From Cotesia glomerata (lineage: Eukaryota; Arthropoda; Insecta; Hymenoptera; Braconidae), in assembly GCF_020080835.1 (NCBI RefSeq), contig NC_058167.1, positions 10,510,957 to 10,574,956 of the forward strand: a stretch of 64,000 nucleotides of DNA, written 5' to 3'. The notes beneath the pieces are model-generated. The model saw nothing but the letters and a program-made list of their open reading frames with translations. It had not been told where the DNA came from and made no database searches. Both the position numbers and the translations under genes were made by a program. Positions 23,301 through 37,846 of this stretch are shown in pieces (position 1 is the stretch's first letter; every line of letters begins with the position of its first letter).

Positions 23301-26300
23301 GTAAGAGAGACTTGACGCCCATATTTCTGCTCCTTGCAATACGTTTTGAATTATACACACTGAGCAGGATGGGTTTGCGCTTATAATTCCCATGGGTGAT
23401 ATATAGCCGTAAATCGATGACACGCGACTGGTATGCTACTGTTTTGTGTCGGTGATGCTCTATAATACTCACCAGGAGCCCCAGGAGAATACAGGAAATA
23501 TGGAGCCCAAATCGCTGTGACGACCATAGCGTTAAGTCCATTTCGGCACCAATTACTCCCAGCAGGACAGGCTGCATAAAGTGCCATATGAAGAAGAGCG
23601 TTTTTTGGAATGGCCTTACGTTGAAGGGATTCCCAGAAAGCTGCTTCCATATAGTACTTGCGACAAATGACATACACATTGTAGCTAGATAACCACCGCC
23701 GGTTTCAGTCATCATACTTGCCCCAGAAGTGAACATTAACGAGCCTATTATCAGACCCGCTATGCGATAAAATGTTACGTATTTCTGGAAAAAATTGTTT
23801 TGTTAGTATAATCGTCGGTGAATTTTTTATAGAGAGAAAAAATATGGATGTTGGATAAAAATTTAGTACACGGAAAAAAGTAAACTGTAATAAATAATAT
23901 TCGATTTATAATAAGTAATGATCTACTGCTAAAAATTACCATTTTAAACAGTAAAATTGTGATTTTAATAATCACTATGTAATATTTATCATTTAAATGC
24001 TACAATTTATTCTTTACATGGAAGAAATTTCTATTGCAAACAGTAATATTCGCTATGTAAATGTCTAAAATGTTAAAGTATAATAATTAAGAATTTTGAC
24101 TTTGATATTTATCATTTCGTACCTAAAAAATAATCGCATGATATGTAAAAAGTATAAAATAAAGTTAGTAAATTTCTAATACAAGCAACGTTAATACTTA
24201 CAAAGTAAAATGGTAAATTTTAAACGGAACGCTAAAAATCAAACTGTAGTTATTGACTTGCTTGGACTGGTAAAATATATATTTTAAGAGTAGAATTTTT
24301 ACTGTTTCAAATGTTAAATTCTCCCAGAGTGAGACCCCTTTCTCCTCATCTGAATTCCCCTTCTTCTCATAATACGGACTATATATTGAAATGACAATTT
24401 TTACTGTTTGAAACTGTAATTTTTTAAGATGAGAGAGTCATTATTTACTATAGTGACAGCTATTAATCACTTATTTTCGATATTAAATTATAAATTAATA
24501 TAAAGCATCTCTTGGCAAATTATCAAGTTAATGGCGTTAGTTGTGTGCAATTTCTACTATTGTTATAATAATAATTATTATTATTTTTTTATTTTTGTCA
24601 ATTACTATTGTTTTTTTTTTTTGGGTTGCAATTGCTAACACATCAATGGTCTACTAATTTAGCAGTCTATCTATTAAATTACTGTACTATTTATAAGTCA
24701 TCTTGTTATAAATTACAATTTTTTTATATACTAACTGCTGTAAATATTAACCCTGTTAATGGCTTAAGCTGTTGGGTTTGTTTAAATAAATAAATAAATT
24801 GTGGCTTTTACACTTTCTACATTAAGTTTTGTAATATTTATATTTTTGTCACCCCGATGTCCGTCGTACTGTTCGAAACTATAAAAATTAACCGGAATCC
24901 GAGTGAATTTTACAGTTTACTTTTTCCCGTGTATGATTTCATATAAAATACTTTTGTTTATCTAGTTCAAGTCGATTTACTATTATAATTAAATTTAGTA
25001 GTTTGAAGGTGTACTAAATTTTTATCGTACAAAGTACCCGCGGGTTATAAGCCCTAGTTGAGGTATTTTGTAATAAAAAAAAAAAAATATCGATAAATTT
25101 AGATATTAATTATTGTTTGAGAATATTTTGTATGAAATATTAACAAAAAATGGTTATTTTTACCACAAAGAAAAATAAAATTAAATGTTTAAAATGTAGC
25201 AGGATAATAAGGTCTATTTTTGAATAATTAAACTTAAATAATTATATTAATTTTTAAATTATGCTGTAATTAATAATTTTGAAAACTAAAAATGTTTAAA
25301 CTATCTATTTTTTGTTAATATTAAAAAAAAATTACTTGAATAATAATTAACGTAAAAAATAGTTGATTCAATATATATTTTTCATTTTATCACAAATATT
25401 CCTCATCCAAACCGGTGCTTAACTTTTTTCTCAGTGTTTTAAAATTACCCTTAAAATTGAAACAATAACTGCTGTTACGTCGGAATATATAAACTTAAAT
25501 ACTTATGAGTAAAAATATGTAAATAGTTACCGCATTTCGGTGAGGTAAAAAACCAAATATAAATCCTAACGCTACTCCAACTAAAAGTCCAACAACAACG
25601 TCCCGTAATCCTCCTGGTATATATTTCCAGAAGTTTTTTTTACCATCTGTATAAAAGAGTACATATTTATTTATAGTAACTAGATGTATGAAGAGATATA
25701 TGTAAACATGTAGAGAAGAATAAAATATAAAAGACGTAACTAGGATGATATGAGGTTACCTTCGCTAAACACAAGGGTGAAGCATATTGAGAACATTGAA
25801 ATCACGTGTATGCTATCAATAGAAGTTGCTGTCGAAAGGATACCAGCCAGATCTTTATCTTCGCCGTAGCCCTTTTCAGCTAATGCCAGTATACAATTGA
25901 CAGTAACGACGGGTGACAGCCCGGTCATAATTGTTCTGCAAATTACCATTTTCATTTCAATAATGAATAGCTTCGAGCAATGACGTCAAAGCCGGTGTAT
26001 ATATAGATCATTAGCTGATAGCTGATATAATACTGGTAGAGTAATGATAATAATACACACTATTTACTAGCTAGCATACATTTATAATTCCAGATATTAT
26101 AATTTAATTGAATAATGTGTGGTGTTACCCGGCGAGAAATGACCAATCCCAGGGATACTGAAGAATAAATCTGCTGCAGAGACCAATAATTATTATTTCA
26201 AACGTTGACGGAAGAAGTCCTAACATCAGCAGAAAAAGAGGCTGGCTTCTCAATGCAGTGGTTGTCAGCTGGAGACCGCCTCTGATCATCAGGAAAGTTA

Positions 26301-28493
26301 CGCAGAAGGTTCGTATCTTGGTGGTGGTTTTCAAGGGGATGTGGTCGTGAATTTTGTAAAATCCACTGCTCCGGAAAATAATTCCTGCCAGCAGCATACC
26401 AAACACTGGCGGTATATGGAGGAACGGGATGTACGTGAGACTCCAACCGAGTGCGTAGGCGACCACCACTAGCCAGAATAAACCGAATAAGGACCCGCCT
26501 GGTAGCATTAGCTCACTCATCAGGAAGTACAGTGTTGAATAGGTCACCGCCACTAATATGAGGCTTGTCAATAACCATGACAGACTTGACCAGGTGACGC
26601 AATTGTAAGGCACTGTAAAGCAATTCGATATCGGATTGTAGATCCAGATGTATCGAAGTTTTGAGTGGCACCAAACCGCTCTTCCACAACAAGTTTCTTC
26701 CTCCGGGTAGCGCCGGGTTTCATCGTCAGGTTGTCTCTGTAATGTACTGATAAATTTTTTGGTGCATTCTGTATTTCATCGATTGGTTGATGTTATTTTA
26801 TGATACTATTGGTTTAAAAATTAATTTTGTTTAAGAAAAAAATTTTTAAGTATTTTAATATTTTAACTAGCAACTTTGCAGTCACTGTGTGACTGCCGTG
26901 ACGTTTAAATTATAAATAAACAAAAATTTTGCTTTTAAATAATGACTTTTGTTAAATTGCACTGTATTTGCTTAACTATTGATGTTTTTAAAGATATAAG
27001 CTCATCCTGATGTTACACTCATCAAGAGCTTTCATTTGAGTACCCACATGCACTTTGATATATTTTTAATATATACATATATATAATATTTATAAATATG
27101 TAAAAAATTGATGTGGGTACTCAAATGAAAGGTCTCGATGTGTAATGCCAGGATGAACTTATATCTTTAAAAATGTCAATAGTTCATAAGATATTTGTTA
27201 AAATGCCCTGTACTTTCTTAACTATTGACATTTACAAAGATATAAGCTCATCCTGATAATACACTCATTAAGAGCTTTCATTTGAGTACCCACATGCACT
27301 TTGATATATTTTTAATATATACATATATATAATATTTATAAATATGTAAAAAATTGATGTGGGTACTCAAATGAAAGGTCTCCATGAGTTCGATGTCGGC
27401 GTGAGCTTATATCTTTAAAAATGTCAATAGTTCTCAAGATACAAGGTCATTTTTTAATTATGTTAAATTTCACTGTACTTTCTTAACTATTGACATTTTT
27501 AAAGGTATAAGCTCATTCCAATGTTACACTCATCACGAGCTTTCATTTGAGCATCCACATGTATTTTGATATATTTTTCATATATACATATATATAATAT
27601 ATATATAAATATATGAAAAATTGATGTGGGTACTCAAATGAAAGGTCTCGATGAGTGTAACATCGAGATGAGCTTATATCTTTAAAAACGTCAATAGTTC
27701 ACAAGATACACGGTCATTTCTTAATTATGTGTCTAGAAATAGAGTATTTTTGAATTCAGTCTAAATACTTATCATATAAATTGAATTTCGGTGAGAATAA
27801 TATGAAACTTTAAAAAGGCACAATTCAAGTCAAGACCGATTTTATTATATGACTATCCTGAACACAAAATTTTTATTATTCTCTTAATAATATAGATTAT
27901 TTAGAAGAAAATTCTTGAATGATCTTCAAACTTTTTAAAATTATTTTTTTTTCATTTATAAATAATGTTTTATTATTTTTTTTTTAAATTAAATTAATTT
28001 TTTTATCAGTGAAAAAAAATTTCAAAGTGACATTTTTAAAAATTTAAAATAAATCTGTAATTGGAAAAAGGTCACGTAATTGTAATTTCACTGAGAAAAT
28101 TAGCAATTAAATGTCAGCGATATTAACTTGTAAACTATCGTATTAAAAGGTTAACATTACCAAATTTAACTGGTAATTGACAGCTATAATTAATCCCCGA
28201 AATACATCCCAGCAAAATTACTTTATCCAATTACCACAACAATTTTTTTCCAAATTTATCACTAAAAACATAACACAATTATGACATTCCCAGAAAAAAA
28301 GCCTTGGGAAGTATCTAATCGTTCTCGAAGCCCTTTTAAATGGTCCCCATAACCAAACCTCGTGATCAATTAACGTGATTAATGTAAGTGTCATATATAA
28401 AATAACAAAAAATTTAATAAAAATAAAACACCTGAAATCCTCTTCGACGATATCTATTGTCTCGTTTATTTCAACGGTCACTCGTCGTTCCAT
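20332..28493 (-). CDS. SLC9B/NHA-type sodium/proton antiporter (CPA2 family), 7 coding exons
   Basis: Exons (minus): 28432-28493, 26129-26734, 25760-25935, 25531-25646, 23473-23784, 21184-21285, 20332-20715. They join to 585 aa; mammalian NHA2 is about 540. The protein is an electrogenic Na+(Li+)/H+ antiporter of plasma or organelle membrane. A cytosolic Cys/charged N-terminus precedes about a dozen hydrophobic segments. Family landmarks include PPVFGMLLAGIIFR, IRTFCVTFLMIRGGLQL, TGLSPVVTVN, GEDKDLAGILSTATSID, PFQKTLFFIWHFMQPVLLGV, GAEMDL and MKERIFVALAWLPKGSLQ. The C-terminal tail is long and very acidic. The ion-binding Asp-Asp of NHA2 and NhaA aligns with Asp263-Ser264 here. Exon 1 is the least certain: it joins in frame only if the exon 2 acceptor is the second AG of CAGAG (first base 26734). 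A Helitron and several MITEs lie in the introns. Confidence 0.88.
21323..22106. repeat. Dispersed repeat 'R-A', copy 1 (SLC9B intron)
   Basis: About 780 bp from TTTTGGTAAATTTTAATG to TACTCAACATACTA. It is shared almost base for base with 36120-36980 and, inverted and truncated, with 49440-49710. Landmarks are AAGGGGGAAGTCCATG, AAAATGGCGACTCAGGATAA and TCCGATGCGAGGTCCCAAAC. It has no ORF and its class is unknown. Confidence 0.75.
22109..22886. mobile_element. MITE of the CACTGATAGAAGG family, copy 1
   Basis: Ends CACTGATAGAAGGATTTAGT and ACTAAATCCTTCTATCAGTG with TA on both sides. The interior iterates ATTTAGTA / TACTAAAT. It interrupts repeat R-A: the paralogues at 36970 and 49490 read straight through CATACTATATTTT, giving the empty site and confirming TA duplication. 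Confidence 0.85.
22887..23472. other. Intron 5 remainder of the SLC9B-type gene
   Basis: A short piece of repeat R-A continues to about 22920, then purine-rich unique sequence (AGAAGAGAGAAAAAAG-type runs, about 23060-23150) follows. No exon is seen before the GTGAGT donor of exon 5. Confidence 0.4.
23869..24931. mobile_element. MITE of the CACGGAAAAAAG family, copy 1 (SLC9B intron 4)
   Basis: Begins CACGGAAAAAAGTAAACTG and ends CAGTTTACTTTTTCCCGTG, with TA flanks. The interior has phrases such as AAACAGTAAAATTGTG and TACCATTT in both orientations. It matches 37087-37846 closely and is interrupted by a LINE 3' fragment at 24490-24797. Confidence 0.85.
24490..24797 (+). mobile_element. 5'-truncated LINE 3' end nested in the MITE
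   Basis: A 3' UTR-like sequence ends AACCCTGTTAATGGCTTAAG...GTTGGGTTTG and a (TAAA)n tail. The MITE copy at 37087-37846 lacks it exactly at ATTAAATT/TGTGGC, so the boundaries are clear. The same 3' end in opposite orientation lies at 55197-55310. Confidence 0.65.
26867..27896 (-). mobile_element. Non-autonomous Helitron, copy 2 (SLC9B intron 1)
   Basis: On the minus strand it begins TCTATATTATTAAGAGAATAA and ends with a hairpin AGTCACACAGTGACT, then GCAAAGTTGCTAG. The flanks are A before TC and T after CTAG. There are three palindromic modules with TTTGAGTACCCACATG, and no ORF. Same orientation relative to the host gene as copy 1 in AMBRA1. Confidence 0.82.
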
Positions 28494-32564
<4,071 letters not shown>

Positions 32565-32604
32565 TGACCTTTTTTTAAAAAAAGTGATCAATATAATTTC
32601 TTTT

Positions 32605-32650
32605 ATTTGTTATATGTAAATAGCCATTGGCTATTGAACGAAATAAAGTA

Positions 32651-32697
<47 letters not shown>

Positions 32698-32700
32698 CGA
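32605..32700 (+). mobile_element. LINE 3' tail
   Basis: ATGTAAATAGCCATTGGCTA then GAACGAAATAAAG followed by an (ATT)n tail is the usual 3' terminus of an insect non-LTR retrotransposon. No upstream coding part remains. Confidence 0.5.
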
Positions 32701-33057
32701 TTTTTGGAGTTATTTTAGATTTTTGAAGCTTAATAATAATAATTATAATTTTCGAAATATTACGAAGATCAGTGATTTTACTTATTAATAAAGAATATTT
32801 ATTATTTTTAAACCAACTTACCCAATCCACTTGATGGAAACTATTGAATTTTTTATTTATTAATTATTTCGACACAATATTGTCAGTATGAGCACACATA
32901 CCATCCTTGGATGAATATATAATAATTTAAAATTTAATTTTTTAAGACAATTTTAATTAGGATTATATAAAGATGTAATTGTTTACTCATAACAAATAAA
33001 AAAAATTATATTGATCACTTTTTTTAAAAAAAAGGTCATTATTTATTATTATTGTAA

Positions 33058-33060
<3 letters not shown>
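32701..33060. repeat. Single-copy relative of the 59.7-61.3 kb inverted repeat
   Basis: The stretch from ATTTATTATTTTTAAACC to GTAATTGTTTACTCA is homologous to both arms of the long hairpin at 59728-61265. Its right edge (about 33000-33055) is an inverted copy of 32553-32605 (TGATCAATATAATTT and AAGGTCATTATTTATT), so the whole block is bounded by inverted arms. Confidence 0.6.
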
Positions 33061-33091
<31 letters not shown>

Positions 33092-35927
33092 TTTTACCCT
33101 AAATAAAAAATATTGATTTCCACCAAAAATTTAGTATGACTAATAGTTATGGTTATGAATGACCATTCCAACAATATTTTAACCTCCGAATTGAACAAAT
33201 CTCCCCTTGAGTATCGATTTTTAGCCTGGAACCCTAACATATTAACAATAAAAATGTGGCTATTACGTCCTAATGAAAGATTTGTAGACACCAGTGAAAT
33301 ATACCAAGTCTCTCTCACTTCTATTTAGTTTGGTGGGAACAAATGAGACGTTTTAATAAGCTGTCGTAAGAGAAACGGTAAAAAACAAAACTGTAAGTGC
33401 CTGCCGTGGAACAATAGTCTCGCGAGTCACTAGGCGATGAAGGATAATCCCATCAGGGTCCGTAATCTCGCGTGCGCTTTTGTCACTGCCAGAGAGTAAA
33501 GAGTGTGTAAATATAAAGGTCCCTTTCCCATATATAACCGAGGTGAACCTATGCCGGGTCTTCAGTATAAATACAGTATAACGGTGTAGATGTAGTGGAT
33601 GGCTGATGGCTGAGGATTGAGAACTGAAAAGTGAGGGCTGAGGGCTGACTTGAGCGTGAGCAAGACTGGTGAAACGAAACTAAATAGAACTACAACAGAG
33701 AGAGGTGATTTGGTATAATTGGTCCCTCATCTATCCTACGATACAATAGACACCAAGTACAAGGAAAGACCGGAGAGATGGGAGAGATTCAGAGGAGGAT
33801 ACAGAGCGTCAAGTGCATTTCCCGAACCACGCCAGAAGGATACAGCTAACGAGCTTTTGCTCCTTCATCTTCTTTTCCTCTTCATACTCCTCTTCTGCTC
33901 TTCTGTTATCTTTTTTCAGCAACCGCTCTCATCCAATCGTTATACTGCCTAATAACTGATAGAAACTCCAATCCTGAATTAATCCTTGCATTTTTCATCT
34001 ACTTGCCCAAGCTTACCTTCTGCTTATTCTATATATAAATGCCCCCATCTCCATTCTCAGTCCTCAATCCTCGATATTCTAAAATATCTATATCTATGTT
34101 GATGCGCTCGTAAATTTCTCGACGCCTCATTCCACTTGCATTCTCTCGGTCTTTCCGCTAGCTCCTGGCATCAACATGCAGATAAACCCCTTCATTTCCA
34201 CACGACATGCGCTGCATATGCAAACCCATCAGTAAAGATATAAACCCCGTCAACGGGTCCGTCACCCCTCTCTTCCCAGAATCAATCAATTCGTATCAAT
34301 TTTGGATAAAACATTGAAATCTCCGATATGCGAGACGCCGCCAGTAAGCCGCTCCGATCGACACAAACTTTCTCTTCTTTTTTGAACTATAAAAATAGTT
34401 TTCTTCACAAGTTACATGAAGAAATTTTTACAAGTTTGTTATCTGCGTTTTATGATGTTTTTATTTTTATTATCAGTCATGAAACTATTTATTGTTATGA
34501 TTATGACTTACATATTATTTTACATAATGTTATCGTAAGTGTTGAAGTAATGTTAATCAGTCAATATTATGTTGTGACTAATAACATGATAATATTATTC
34601 ATATTTTCTGCAAGTTGTTTATTATTAAATTTTTTATGAATATTTTTAATTTAATTTTATATTTTTTATAGTATTTAGTTATTTTTTAGAATTATTTAGA
34701 AAAAATTGTCCTTTTTTTGAAGCTTAAGTTTCTTCAATTTGTTTTTTGCACTTCAGATAGAAATTTTTTTTATAAATTGTTCGAGTTTAATGAGATAAAA
34801 ATTACTGAAATTTTTTTAAGTTATTAGGAAATTTTTAAAATACATTTTTGAAGCTTTTGAAATAACTCAGGTCAGTTTTATAATATTTTAAAGGAAGAAA
34901 TACATAAAAAAATAGAATATAATTTATTTTAAGAGAAAAGTTTTGAACTAAAAACATCATTTTGAGTTTAATTGCTTTAAATTAAGCAAAAAAAATTTTT
35001 TAGGAAATTTTAATAGTTTGAGGCTCAAAATAATTATTTCAAAAAATTTTCCCTTCAATAAAAATATTTTTTATTCCCTTAAAACCATCAGAATTTTATA
35101 AAATAAATTTGAATAATTTTTATTTAAACTATTGATTTTTTCACGTGATTTAAAAAAATGCGAGGCACATAACATCGTGACTGTCAACCAAATGGATAAA
35201 ATAACGGGTAGAAAACGATCTCCATTTCGGCAGACCGCCAGCTCATTTTCAAGAAGACAATAGTGTGTCTGGTGGAATAAAAATTTATAAATGTTTATGG
35301 GAATTTATCGCCAGCTAAATACGTGACTGTATGAATAAATATATGAATGTATGTATATATGAGGGGATCTGGATCAAAATAGCATGTATATGTTGTAAAG
35401 AGATAGGTGAGATAAGGTATATAAGTATGTTTACCGAATAAAGGTCCAATTGAGAGCTGATTTCGGCGGAGCTTTCTTCCCTTTCTGTTCGTGCTGTATA
35501 AATACGATTCCGTGGATAGGAGTTTTCCCTACACTGGTATAAATGCCTTGTGCCTGGTCCCGACGTCACACAGCACACAGCATTAAATCAGCAGGGTTCC
35601 CAAGTGCCCATAAAAGCTGCAGAGCGACGAAAATCCGAGCTAAGAACCCACCCGGGGTGGAATAGCACAAGGAGGGAAAGTATCGTCGTTTCGAGGGTGA
35701 GTAGACGACGGCCAATCGATTTTCGGATTGATACTACGACAAAACCAAGTTCATGCTCTTCTCTTTACTACCAGTCGGAGTTTTATTTATATTTGTACAG
35801 ATAGAAGGGTGGAAATATTTTTTAGCTTCCGCCGAAAATATTTGTAGGGGTAATTTAAGGCCTTAATAAGTTTTTAATTATTATTAAATGCTAGAAGGAA
35901 TTTTTTTATGGGCGAAATTTTTTTTTT
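33061..35927. other. No gene recognised
   Basis: Contains (AAT)n at 33062-33090, a richer-composition island at about 33380-34320 and another at about 35430-35760, with AT-rich sequence between. ORFs of 74 to 103 codons look non-coding. Confidence 0.4.
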
Positions 35928-35929
35928 AC

Positions 35930-35958
35930 TCGGTCGGGATTCGAACCTGGGTCCTCGT
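35930..35958 (-). repeat. tRNA-related B-box fragment
   Basis: The minus strand reads CAGGTTCGAATCCCGACCGAG, a consensus polymerase III B box with a tRNA-like 3' flank, similar to the tRNA-like sequence at 1470-1541. It lies about 100 bases from a GGTTATGGGCCCAG motif on the same strand. Confidence 0.4.
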
Positions 35959-36060
35959 GTTGAGAATTTAATCTTTTGAAGGTTTGGGTCATGCTCTTTT
36001 AATTCATGAAAATTAATAAATTTTTCAATTAAATTTGGATTTTTTTTAATTTTTTGTTGT

Positions 36061-36988
36061 CTGGGCCCATAACCTGTAAATTAAAATAAATTACTAACTT
36101 TGACGAATTTAAAAGGATTTTATGAATCTTTTGGTAAATTTTAATATTTTTTCAAATAAAATTTAGTACAATAAAACAAAATTTTTAAGGCAAACACAAT
36201 AAAAAATTTCTCCAAGTGTAAGCATATAGTAAATTAATTATTTTTTAATTTAAGGGGGAAGTCCATGTAAAAGCCTCAAAATCGGTTATTTTTTAAAAAT
36301 ATATTTTAAAGGTGATAAAATAATTTTATTGTTTTTAAACTTTAACACAACTATATTGAACCTTTCTAGAGTACAAGAGTAATTTTTTTTTCCTTTCAAA
36401 ATGGCGGCTCAGGATAATTTTTTGTTTTCTGCCTCCGACGCGAGGTCCCAAACTGCTCTATTTATCACTCATTAACCATTAATTTGAAAAAAAAATTGAA
36501 GTGTTTTATTTTTAGAGCATATTAACGGAAAGGATAAACCTTTAAAATTAAAAAAAAAAGTATAAAATTCAATATAAAATAATCCTTTGAAAAAAGTCAG
36601 AATTTGGGGCTATTTTTTTGATATTTTTGACCTCAAAAAAGTATTTTATCAACGCAAAATATCTGAAATTTTAGGTTTACCCTTACGGTAGTAATATAGA
36701 GAAAGGCCTCATCGAATTTCAAACAAATCGATCAATAATTTTTTGAGTTACAACACGAGCAGTTTTTAAAAATACAGTTTCGAGATAATTGCGTTTAAAG
36801 TTATAGTAAGGTAAAAGTCCCAATAGATGATCACGTACCAGTATATGATCATCTATTGGGACTTTTACCTTACGCACTACAATACGCACTCCAGTCGCTC
36901 CATTATAATAGCTATAACTTTGTCAATATTTGAGATTTTATTTTTTCCGCTCGTCAGTACATGTTCAACATACTATATTTTAGATTAT
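36061..36988. repeat. Dispersed repeat 'R-A', copy 2
   Basis: Starts CTGGGCCCATAACC (36061-36074) and continues through ACTAACTTTGACG, AAGGGGGAAGTCCATG and ATGTTCAACATACTA. A second CTGGGCCCATAACC at 36989-37002 opens another, truncated unit. It is the most complete copy, apart from a 62-bp insertion at 36809-36870. Confidence 0.75.
36809..36870. mobile_element. 62-bp perfect-hairpin MITE
   Basis: AGGTAAAAGTCCCAATAGAT at the left and ATCTATTGGGACTTTTACCT at the right pair almost end to end. It is flanked by TA. Copies of R-A at 22000 and 49570 read TATAGTACGCA without it, which is the empty site. Confidence 0.85.
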
Positions 36989-37086
36989 CTGGGCCCATAA
37001 CCTTTAGATGCAATAAAATTACTAACTTTGACGCATTTAAGAGGATTTTATGAGCCTATTGGTAAATTTCAACATTCTCACAAATA

Positions 37087-37846
37087 CACGGAAAAAAGTA
37101 AACTGTAATAAATAACAGTCGATTTATAATAAGTAATGATCAACTGCTAAAAATTACCATTTCAAACAGTAAAATCGTGATTTTATTATTCACTTTATAA
37201 TACTTACCATCTAAACGTTACAATTTACTCTTTATATGGAAAAAAAATACTATTTCAAACAGTAATATTCGCTATGTAAATGTCTAAAATGCTAAAGTAT
37301 AATAATTAAGAATTCAAACTTTGATATTTATCATTTCGTACCTATAAAATGATCTTATGATATGTAAAAAGTATAAAATAAAGTTAGTAAATTTCTAATA
37401 CAAGCAACGTCAATATTTACAACGTAAAATGGTAAATTTTAAACGCAACGCTAAAAATCAAACTGTAATTATTGACTTGCTTGGACTGGTAAAATGTATA
37501 TTTCAAAAGTATAATTTTTACTGTTTCAAATGTTAAATTTTCCTAGAGTGAGACCCCCTTCTCTTTCATCTGAGTTCCCCTTCTCCTCATAATATGGACT
37601 ATTTATTGAAATGGCAATTTTTACTGTTTGAAACTGTAATTTTTTAAGATGAAAGAGTCGTTATTTACTATAGTGATAGCTACTAATCACTTATTTTGGA
37701 TATTAAATTTGAATTGTGGCTTTTATACTTTCTACATTAAGTTCTGTAATATTTATATTTTTGCCACCCCGATGTCCGCTTTACTGTTTGAAACTATAAA
37801 AATTAACCGGAATCCGAGTGAATATTACAGTTTACTTTTTTCCGTG
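37087..37846. mobile_element. MITE of the CACGGAAAAAAG family, copy 2 (uninterrupted)
   Basis: 760 bp, ends CACGGAAAAAAGTAAACTG / CAGTTTACTTTTTTCCGTG, TA on both sides. It serves as the reference for copies 1 and 3. A weak ORF near the right end is not protein-like. Confidence 0.85.

Noticed and set aside
28218..28431. Extension of SLC9B exon 1 as an intronless 91-codon ORF
   Set aside because: The sequence after the GTGTTT donor is intron-like; splicing to 26734 gives a continuous antiporter frame with exact phase.
36061..37086. Full copia LTR retrotransposon implied by the GGTTATGGGCCCAG motif
   Set aside because: No pair of LTRs, polypurine tract or gag-pol coding was found; only the motif is reported.
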